DNA of 6,342 nucleotides from an uncultured Myxococcales bacterium (GTDB taxonomy: Bacteria; Myxococcota; UBA727; VGSZ01): assembly GCA_903952805.1 (NCBI GenBank), contig CAJBHN010000982.1, positions 1 to 6,342 on the forward strand, in the 5' to 3' direction. Within the stretch, counting starts at the first letter, position 1. Every line of letters begins with the position of its first letter. This document shows, piece by piece, positions 1 to 6,342 of the stretch. Under the pieces are notes generated by a model. That model had not been told where the DNA came from. It saw nothing but the letters and a program-made list of their open reading frames with translations, and made no database searches. The position numbers were made by a program, and so were the translations under genes.

Positions 1-340
1 GCCTCGGCGACGGCGGACTTTGGCTCGACCCCGGTGGCAGGCACGACGGCGAAGCGGCCGCTCATCGACGACGACGGTGTCGACGACGGTGACGAAGACG
101 ACGCCGGTTTCAAGCCCGCCAGAGCCTCGGCGACGGCGGACTTTGGCTCGACCCCGGTGGCAGGCACGACGGCGAAGCGGCCGCTCATCGACGACGGTGT
201 CGACGACGGTGTCGACGACGAAGATGGCTTCAAGCCCGCCAGGGTCTCGGCGACGGCGGACTTTGGCTCGACACCTGCGGCGGGCACGACGGCGAAGCGG
301 CCGCTCGTCGACGACGGTGACGCCGGCTTCACGTCAGCCT
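1..340 (-). repeat. Tandem 120-123 bp in-frame coding repeat, two full units plus a partial third
   Basis: Units are 1-123, 124-243 and a shorter, diverged one from 244 to about 340. The first 72 bases of units 1 and 2 are identical. They differ mainly in the Ser/Thr-coding stretch, where one codon is gained or lost. Read on the minus strand, each unit encodes GRFAVVPA, EPKSAVAE-[AT]-LAGLKP and a Ser-rich linker. The array may continue beyond position 1. Unit length is always a multiple of three, so copy changes keep the frame. Confidence 0.9.
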
Positions 341-812
341 GGCCCCCAAGCGAGCCCGCCGGCGACGTGGGCACGACCGGCGGGAGCGTGGGTGCGTCGT
401 CGCCAGCGCCGACGATGGTCGGGCCGACGGCAGAGCCGGTGTCGACGTCCGCGGCGGCGATCGAGCCTGGCTGTGACATGAGGCCGGGGATCATGGTGGG
501 AGCGTCGAAGTCATCGTCGCCGACGATGATCGGGCCGACGGCAGCGCCGGTGTCGACGTCCGCGGCGGCGATCGAGCCTGCCTGCGACATGACGCCAGGA
601 ATCAACGTGGGCACGTCGTCGCCAATGGGCTGCGCAGCGACGTCCCCCGCCCCATGCACTGCGGGATTGGCACCCTGGTCGCGCGCCGCGGTCGAGGGAG
701 CATCGGCCAGCTCAAGCTCGGCGTCTTCATTGACGTCAACCGACAGGTCCACGTTCATGACGGTCGGGGCGTCGTCACCGCTGGGTGGGGTGCGTGAATC
801 GGGAGGAGCCAA
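1..812 (-). CDS. Repeat-rich, probably disordered protein; N-terminal part, runs off left edge
   Basis: The minus-strand frame is open from a TTG at 812 to the window edge, giving 270 visible codons. I chose TTG because GAGG lies four bases upstream, exactly as in the neighbouring paralogue, and an in-frame TAG lies further upstream. An ATG at 758 (residue 19) is the alternative but lacks a ribosome site. No family is recognised. Seen: residues 1-60 acidic and Ala-rich; two copies of a 37-residue repeat (about 64-135) containing PG[VL]MSQ and SIAAADVDTG; a Gly/Pro stretch; then a 40-41-residue repeat with GRFAVVPA, EPKSAVAE and LAGLKP followed by a Ser/Thr/Pro run. D-x-[AV]-P-T occurs at Thr 17, 69, 106 and 142. 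There is no Cys and no membrane segment in the visible part. Paralogy with the gene at 1781-879 suggests that a transmembrane segment and C-terminal domain follow outside the window. That it is coding is well supported; its function is unknown. Confidence 0.78.
   Translation of the reverse strand, partial: MAPPDSRTPPSGDDAPTVMNVDLSVDVNEDAELELADAPSTAARDQGANPAVHGAGDVAAQPIGDDVPTLIPGVMSQAGSIAAADVDTGAAVGPIIVGDDDFDAPTMIPGLMSQPGSIAAADVDTGSAVGPTIVGAGDDAPTLPPVVPTSPAGSLGGQADVKPASPSSTSGRFAVVPAAGVEPKSAVAETLAGLKPSSSSTPSSTPSSMSGRFAVVPATGVEPKSAVAEALAGLKPASSSSPSSTPSSSMSGRFAVVPATGVEPKSAVAE
409..619 (-). repeat. In-frame 111-bp (37-residue) repeat, two copies
   Basis: The copies begin at about 409 and 520 on the plus strand, 111 bases apart. 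On the minus strand each encodes PT-[LM]-IPG-[VL]-MSQ, then GSIAAADVDTG-[AS]-AVGP and a closing IVG. A third D-D-A-P-T at residue 142 looks like the start of a further degenerate copy. This repeat is distinct from the 120-bp array and sits nearer the N-terminus of the same protein. Confidence 0.85.
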
Positions 813-816
813 GAGA

Positions 817-820
817 CCTC
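817..820 (-). promoter_or_regulatory. Ribosome-binding site that supports the TTG start at 812
   Basis: Minus-strand GAGG is followed by four bases and then TTG. The paralogue upstream has the same arrangement before its GTG. Both leaders also carry GCTAGC (845-850 here, 1808-1813 there), which supplies an in-frame TAG. The spacing is short, but its conservation between the two genes supports both non-ATG starts. Confidence 0.55.
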
Positions 821-878
821 GATCGAAAAAGGCTTCACCTGCACGCTAGCAACCAGCCAGCGACGACGTGAAAGTGTC

Positions 879-1781
<903 letters not shown>

Positions 1782-1899
1782 AAGACCTCGGCGGCAATCC
1801 CCCCGATGCTAGCCGGTGGCGCACCATGCCGGGAAATGCACCGCCCCGGCCCTGACCCAGGGACACATGGTCAATGGCTGTGCAACGCTCGCTGGACGC
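1782..1899. other. 118-bp gap upstream of the repeat-protein pair
   Basis: This gap separates the LolA-like gene from the paralogue pair and is the longest gap in the leftward gene series. It holds the leader of the 1781 gene (GCTAGC at 1808-1813, GAGG at 1786-1789). A separate promoter for the pair could lie here, but I see no clear -35/-10 pair. A weak CGCTG/CAGCG hairpin just after the upstream stop codon has no T-tract. Confidence 0.4.
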
Positions 1900-2661
1900 T
1901 CAGCGGAGTTCAAAAAGCTGGGCGTCGATGGCGGCGTTTCGCTCCAGGGCTTCCGTGACGCTGCGGCGCAGCAGCGTCTCTCCCCGCCACACCTCGACCG
2001 CCTGGGGATACCAGGCACCGCCGACTGCCGAGCCCCAGCCCAGGTAGCGCACGTCAAGCCGGATGCTCGAGCCGCCGTCTTTGGCAAAGGTGACCAGGCG
2101 CAAAGGCACCATCAGGTCCTTGTCAAACCAGATTTGCGGCTTGTCGGTCTCCCAGGGCTTGGAACCCACGAGGTAGGCGACCCGGCCATCAAAACGCGCG
2201 TAGGAGACGACCTCGGGGTTGATGCCGAGGGCCTTGATGGTGGCTACCAACCGCTGAGCCGTGACACCCGGGTCCTGGTCCTTCGCCGCCGTCATGAGTT
2301 CAGCCAGCACCTCCGTGCCCGACTTCGTATTGCTGTCGAGCTTGGCCGGCGCCTTGACCGCCAATCGGCCATCGACCCGGACCTCGACGGTGGTGCCACC
2401 GGCGGCATCGAGTTCCCGGCGCAACTTGCCCGGGGCCTGCAACCACATGCGCTCGGCGACGCCGTCAACCACGACCTTGCCGCTTGGGTCCCAGGCCGAC
2501 GTGGTCGCGTCGACCTTGAGGGCGCTGGTGCCGCGGGCGTTGGCCTTGTCGACGACCTTGGCGCACACCCAAGTCACCGACGGCCGAAACGCCAGGGCCG
2601 GCGACGCCGCCAGCGCGACGGCGCACCAGACGCCAACGGCGATGCCCAGCGCCCGCGACAT
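1900..2661 (-). CDS. LolA-like periplasmic protein (outer-membrane lipoprotein-sorting family)
   Basis: 253 residues. A Sec signal peptide covers 1-24 (short basic start, hydrophobic core, then SPALA before the likely cut). The mature part resembles LolA-superfamily proteins found in myxobacteria: an early stretch with VDGVAERMWLQAPGKLRREL, a strand containing EVRVDGRLAV, and a late segment KPQIWFDKDLMVPLRL, where a reporter-like 'x-W-[FI]-D-K-D-x-x-x-P-[VL]-R' pattern is seen in such proteins. Expected role: a beta-half-barrel that binds lipid or lipoprotein acyl chains in the periplasm. It is not assigned as canonical LolA because the sequence is only distantly similar. The ATG lies 2 bases after the stop of the small lipoprotein gene, and its weak AAGG site lies inside that gene, suggesting translational coupling. 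Assignment is from remembered family patterns and not from a search. Confidence 0.75.
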   Translation of the reverse strand: MSRALGIAVGVWCAVALAASPALAFRPSVTWVCAKVVDKANARGTSALKVDATTSAWDPSGKVVVDGVAERMWLQAPGKLRRELDAAGGTTVEVRVDGRLAVKAPAKLDSNTKSGTEVLAELMTAAKDQDPGVTAQRLVATIKALGINPEVVSYARFDGRVAYLVGSKPWETDKPQIWFDKDLMVPLRLVTFAKDGGSSIRLDVRYLGWGSAVGGAWYPQAVEVWRGETLLRRSVTEALERNAAIDAQLFELR

Positions 2662-2663
2662 GA

Positions 2664-3068
2664 TCAGCCGACCTTCTGGAAGAAGACCGCATCGGGACCA
2701 GGCGAGGCGGGAGCGGGCTCCCGCTCGGCGGTGACCTGCACTTCAAACGAGATCTCGGGCACCGTCGCCTTGAAGGTGCCTTCGCGCGCGCCCTCGGCGT
2801 ACTCCAAGACGCCCACGCGAGCCCATGGCGCCGAGCTGTCTTTGCGCTGCCACACCACAAAGACCAACGACCCCGACATGACGCGATCGGGAGGCGGCAG
2901 GTCGGTGGCCTTGACCTCCAGCAACGTCATGGCCTGTTCCTTTTGGACGTCGGCGACGATGACGGCATCAGCGCCGGTGGCCAGGGCGGTGCCCTTCAAC
3001 TCATATTTGAGGGGGCCACAGGCCGACGTGGCGAGCACGAACAGAGCGAGCAGAGACAGGCGCTTCAT
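2664..3068 (-). CDS. Small lipoprotein with RskA-C-terminal-like (anti-sigma-like) domain
   Basis: 134 residues. A lipoprotein signal peptide is clear: MKRLSLLALFVLATSAC, with the lipidated Cys at 17. Gly at +2 predicts outer-membrane rather than inner-membrane retention if Lol rules apply. The mature part is mostly beta: ADAVIVADVQKEQAMTLLEV, DLPPPDRV, SLVFVVWQRK, WARVGVLEY, then FKATVPEISFEVQVTAE. The order (conductive strand, 'PPxRV', 'x-V-V-W', 'VG-x-L', 'F-x-V-x-V-T-A-E') recalls the extracytoplasmic sandwich of RskA-type anti-sigma factors and the many small myxobacterial envelope proteins built on it. No sigma-binding zinc-finger part exists here, so it is not an anti-sigma factor itself. 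A strong GGAGGAG site lies six bases upstream of the ATG. It sits between nuoA and the LolA-like gene. Partner and ligand are unknown. Confidence 0.85.
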   Translation of the reverse strand: MKRLSLLALFVLATSACGPLKYELKGTALATGADAVIVADVQKEQAMTLLEVKATDLPPPDRVMSGSLVFVVWQRKDSSAPWARVGVLEYAEGAREGTFKATVPEISFEVQVTAEREPAPASPGPDAVFFQKVG

Positions 3069-3074
3069 GGTGGG

Positions 3075-3081
3075 CTCCTCC
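3075..3081 (-). promoter_or_regulatory. Strong ribosome-binding site of the small lipoprotein gene
   Basis: GGAGGAG on the minus strand with a six-base spacer to the ATG at 3068. It is the best Shine-Dalgarno match in the window. It lies in the 46-base gap after the nuoA stop codon and suggests high expression of the lipoprotein, independent of coupling to nuoA. Confidence 0.85.
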
Positions 3082-3114
3082 CAGGGGCAGCAGGTGCAGC
3101 GATGGCTGCGACGG

Positions 3115-3468
3115 TCACTTCCAGATCAACGCACCGCGGCCGCGGGCGTAGACGTAGCCAACACCGAGGACGGCGAAGAAACTGCCCATGGCCGTCAGCC
3201 CGTGCCAGCCCAGCTCACGAACCTGCACCGCCCAGGGGTAGAAAAAGAGCCCCTCGACGTCGAAGATCAAAAACAGCATCGCGACCAGGGCAAAGCGCAC
3301 GGGCCAACGCGCCTCGGTGGGCTGGGGCTCGGACACGCCACATTCGTAGGGCTTGCTCTTGGCGGGTGATGGCTTCCACGGCGACAGCTGGCCGGCGATC
3401 ACCAACAGCAACGACACAAGGCCGAAGGCAACGGCGGCGTAGAGGGCAAGCATGCCGGTCTGGGTCAT
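3115..3468 (-). CDS. nuoA: NADH-quinone oxidoreductase subunit A (NuoA, ND3 family)
   Basis: 117 residues from the ATG at 3468; this start has GGAG six bases upstream (3475-3478). In-frame ATGs at 3516 and 3561 would add 16 or 31 residues, but their ribosome sites are poorer. NuoA is a membrane subunit of complex I that helps couple quinone reduction to proton pumping. Seen: three transmembrane helices (about 5-26, 58-80, 90-108); the loop SKPYECGVSEP (38-48), with the conserved Y-E-C-G whose Cys corresponds to the ND3 switch-loop Cys; and VAMLFLIFDVEGLFFYPWA (62-80), holding the conserved acidic pair D70 and E72. The C-terminal RGALIW matches the usual R-x-GAL-x-W ending. Length is normal. 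Oddity: no nuoB follows; the next genes are envelope proteins. Confidence 0.93.
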   Translation of the reverse strand: MTQTGMLALYAAVAFGLVSLLLVIAGQLSPWKPSPAKSKPYECGVSEPQPTEARWPVRFALVAMLFLIFDVEGLFFYPWAVQVRELGWHGLTAMGSFFAVLGVGYVYARGRGALIWK

Positions 3469-3695
3469 GGCGGTCTCCGACAAGGTCTGTTCAAGCGCTG
3501 CAGGCTCGAAGGTCATTTCACCCAACCGCCAAGGCGGCTGTCCGGCGTGGCTGGAGGCCACCCATGGTCGTCGTCAGTAGCGTCCGCAGGGATGGGTGTC
3601 CAGCGGCCCCGGCCGCGCCAGATGGCCCGCCCACTGCGGCATCCCCCCCTCACTCGCCCATTGCGACGCTGGGACACCTGCTGCAACCCGACCGC
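3469..3695. promoter_or_regulatory. Divergent intergenic region between nuoA and the peroxidase gene
   Basis: The 227 bases between the two start codons must contain promoters for both directions unless nuoA starts further upstream. I see no convincing -35/-10 pair. Two inverted repeats are visible: CCGCC-AA-GGCGG (3526-3537) and CACCCAT (3559-3565) with ATGGGTG (3592-3598), 26 bases apart. Either could be a regulator site, but both are short enough to arise by chance in GC-rich DNA. Confidence 0.4.
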
Positions 3696-4778
3696 ATGCG
3701 TGTATCCCACCTGACCTTCTCGTTGGCCGTCGCTGCCCTGACCCTGCTCATCTGCTCCTGCGAAAAGGCGCCATCCACGGCCCAGCCCGCGCCGCCGCCG
3801 GCCCCCGTCGCCGAGCCCAGCAAGCCCGTCCTCGACGAGGCGCAGAAGAAGATGTTCCAGGCCCTGCCCGAAAACTTCGGCACCGCCACCGAGGCCCGGG
3901 TCACCCTCGGGCGCACCCTGTTTCACGACGCCCGTCTCTCGGCGAGCCAAGACATCTCCTGCAACTCCTGCCACACGCTCGCCAACTACGGCGTCGACGG
4001 CCAGCCGACCTCGACAGGCTTCAAGGGCCACAAGGGTGGTCGCAACTCACCCACCGTGTTCAATGCCGCCGGCCACGCCTCCCAGTTCTGGGATGGCCGC
4101 TCGCCCCACGTCGAGGACCAGGCCAAGGGTCCCGTGTTGAACCCCGGCGAAATGGCCATCAAGGACGACAAGGCCGCCGTCGACATCCTGCGCTCCATCC
4201 CCGGCTATCTGCCCCTGTTCACCGCTGCCTTCCCCGAGGAGAAGGTCGCCATCACCTGGGAAACCTACGCCAGGGCCGTCGGCGCCTTTGAGCGCCAGCT
4301 GGTGACCCCCTCGCGTTTTGACGCCTGGGCCAAGGGCGACGACCAGGCCCTGACCGAGGACGAGCAAAAGGGCGCCCTGCTGTTAATGCAGACGGGCTGC
4401 ATGGGATGCCACAACGGCCCCCTCGTGGGCGGCACCGGCTTCCAGAAGGTCGGCGCGGTCACGCCCTGGCCCAACCAAAACGACCATGGCCGCCAGGACC
4501 TCACCAAGGCCTTGGCCGATGACATGATGTTCAAGGTTCCCAGCCTGCGCAACGTCGACAAGACCGCGCCGTACTTCCACGACGGCCAGACAGCGACCCT
4601 GCCCGAAGCCGTCAAGATGATGGCCCGCCATCAGCTCGGCCGCGAGCTGAGCGACGTCGAAGTCGCCAGCATCGTCGCCTTCCTCAAGACCCTGACCGGC
4701 GAACTGCCCCAGGCCCTGATCGCCGCCCCCGAACTGCCCCCGTCTGGCCCCCGCACCCCCAAAGCCATCAAGGGCTGA
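3696..4778 (+). CDS. Diheme cytochrome c peroxidase (CcpA/MauG family) lipoprotein
   Basis: 360 residues from ATG at 3696. Reduces H2O2 to water in the periplasm with electrons from a small c-type cytochrome or cupredoxin. Seen: hydrophobic signal sequence ending ICSC, likely lipidated at Cys22; a Pro/Ala-rich linker (about 25-45); heme site 1 CNSCH (89-93); GRNSPTVFNAAGHASQFWDGR-type motif at 115-135, in which His112 just before it is a candidate ligand of the peroxidatic heme; KGPVLNPGEM (144-153), with Glu152 matching the family's catalytic acid; heme site 2 CMGCH (235-239); and FKVPSLRNV...PYFHDG (279-297), the family signature. Met277 or Met278 is the candidate distal ligand of the high-potential heme, as in true peroxidases; MauG has Tyr there. 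Length is typical. No good Shine-Dalgarno is seen before the ATG. An intrinsic terminator follows. The frame is open far upstream, but only this start gives an export signal. Confidence 0.93.
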   Translation: MRVSHLTFSLAVAALTLLICSCEKAPSTAQPAPPPAPVAEPSKPVLDEAQKKMFQALPENFGTATEARVTLGRTLFHDARLSASQDISCNSCHTLANYGVDGQPTSTGFKGHKGGRNSPTVFNAAGHASQFWDGRSPHVEDQAKGPVLNPGEMAIKDDKAAVDILRSIPGYLPLFTAAFPEEKVAITWETYARAVGAFERQLVTPSRFDAWAKGDDQALTEDEQKGALLLMQTGCMGCHNGPLVGGTGFQKVGAVTPWPNQNDHGRQDLTKALADDMMFKVPSLRNVDKTAPYFHDGQTATLPEAVKMMARHQLGRELSDVEVASIVAFLKTLTGELPQALIAAPELPPSGPRTPKAIKG

Positions 4779-4807
4779 GCGCGGCGCATCCCATCAACCG
4801 GATGCCC

Positions 4808-4854
4808 GATGGGGTGTCTTCGCCTGCATCTGGTGAAGACACCCCATCCTTTTT
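4808..4854 (+). terminator. Intrinsic terminator after the peroxidase gene
   Basis: A perfect 14-bp stem: GATGGGGTGTCTTC at 4808-4821 and GAAGACACCCCATC at 4835-4848, with a 13-base loop, followed by CTTTTTATCTTT. The T-tract is on the plus strand only, so it ends peroxidase transcripts. It lies 30 bases after the stop codon and isolates the peroxidase from the OmpA-like gene. Confidence 0.93.
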
Positions 4855-4989
4855 ATCTTTAATTTCAATGACTTATCGAAGAAGGCGGTGGGCGCACCCC
4901 CTGGTGCCCCCAGGATGTCGGACCCGATGTAGGCGCGGGTAGTGAAAAGTCTGATGACGACTGCCTCAGAATGGGATGGAATGCATTCC
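4855..4989 (+). promoter_or_regulatory. Leader and probable promoter region of the OmpA-like gene
   Basis: Because a strong terminator precedes it, this stretch should contain the OmpA-like gene's own promoter. The first 20 bases are unusually AT-rich. Two overlapping, mutually exclusive hairpins can be drawn: CACC/GGTG with GGG/CCC (4890-4909) and CCTGG/CCAGG (4900-4914). No -35/-10 pair stands out. Confidence 0.4.

Positions 4990-4991
<2 letters not shown>
4976..4991. promoter_or_regulatory. 16-bp perfect palindrome covering the ribosome site and start of the OmpA-like gene
   Basis: ATGGAATGCATTCCAT reads the same on both strands. Its left part overlaps the GGGATGGA ribosome-site candidate (4973-4980) and its last two bases lie in the ATG at 4990. 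As DNA it could bind a dimeric regulator. As RNA it could fold into a 6-bp stem with a TGCA loop that hides the ribosome site. The palindrome is certain; the role is inferred. Confidence 0.45.

Positions 4992-6342
<1,351 letters not shown>

Noticed and set aside
1..340. CRISPR-like array
   Set aside because: Units are adjacent, in-frame and coding, with no regular spacers.
34..849. Long plus-strand open frame over the repeat region (271 codons)
   Set aside because: Mirror of the minus-strand gene. The minus frame has a paralogue next door, a matching leader and a ribosome site; the plus frame has none of these.
1890..1912. Possible terminator after the LolA-like gene
   Set aside because: Only a 5-bp stem (CGCTG/CAGCG) with no T-tract; too weak to call.
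1816..3369. Plus-strand open frame of 517 codons
   Set aside because: It runs across three minus-strand genes with two export signals and a conserved NuoA, so it is a GC-driven shadow.
3484..3495. TTGAAC as a -35 box for nuoA
   Set aside because: No -10 element fits between it and the start codon at 3468.
3469..3561. Longer NuoA starts at 3516 or 3561
   Set aside because: The added residues are not hydrophobic or conserved, and the best ribosome site is before 3468. A start at 3516 is not fully excluded.
2943..3695. N-terminal extension of the peroxidase frame back to 2943
   Set aside because: It would overlap nuoA antisense, is Arg-rich, and would bury the signal peptide that begins at 3696.

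Overview
The window looks like high-GC chromosomal DNA (about two-thirds G+C by eye) from a Gram-negative bacterium. A Myxococcota or related deltaproteobacterial lineage seems most likely. This rests on gene style: an OmpA-family porin with thrombospondin type-3 repeats, a diheme peroxidase lipoprotein, a LolA-like protein, small RskA-like lipoproteins, and long Ser/Pro/Ala-rich single-pass membrane proteins. Taxonomy is an inference; no rRNA or marker gene is present.

Layout. Positions 1-3468 read leftward (minus strand) with five genes in the order nuoA (3468-3115), a small lipoprotein (3068-2664), a LolA-like periplasmic protein (2661-1900), a 300-residue bitopic membrane protein with a disordered repeat-bearing cytoplasmic part (1781-879), and its tandem paralogue (812 to beyond the left edge). 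From 3696 the plus strand carries a diheme cytochrome c peroxidase lipoprotein (3696-4778). A strong intrinsic terminator follows (4808-4854), then an OmpA-like barrel protein (4990 to beyond the right edge). The 3469-3695 gap is a divergent intergenic region. No RNA genes, insertion sequences or CRISPR arrays were seen.

Functional reading. nuoA encodes the A subunit of respiratory complex I but stands apart from nuoB-N, at least within this window. The lipoprotein and LolA-like genes are 2 bases apart and probably translationally coupled, so they may act together at the cell envelope. The peroxidase removes H2O2 in the periplasm using electrons from small cytochromes or cupredoxins. The OmpA-like protein probably ties the outer membrane to peptidoglycan.

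The least explained part is 1-1781: two adjacent paralogues with the same start context (GAGG, four bases, then a non-ATG start), repeated D-x-[AV]-P-T motifs, repeated A-[LT]-A-x-L-K-P motifs, near-identical DNA repeats of 120-123 bp and a ten-copy TCG tract. I cannot name a function for this pair. It is the best candidate here for something undescribed, but nothing in the sequence proves a new system.
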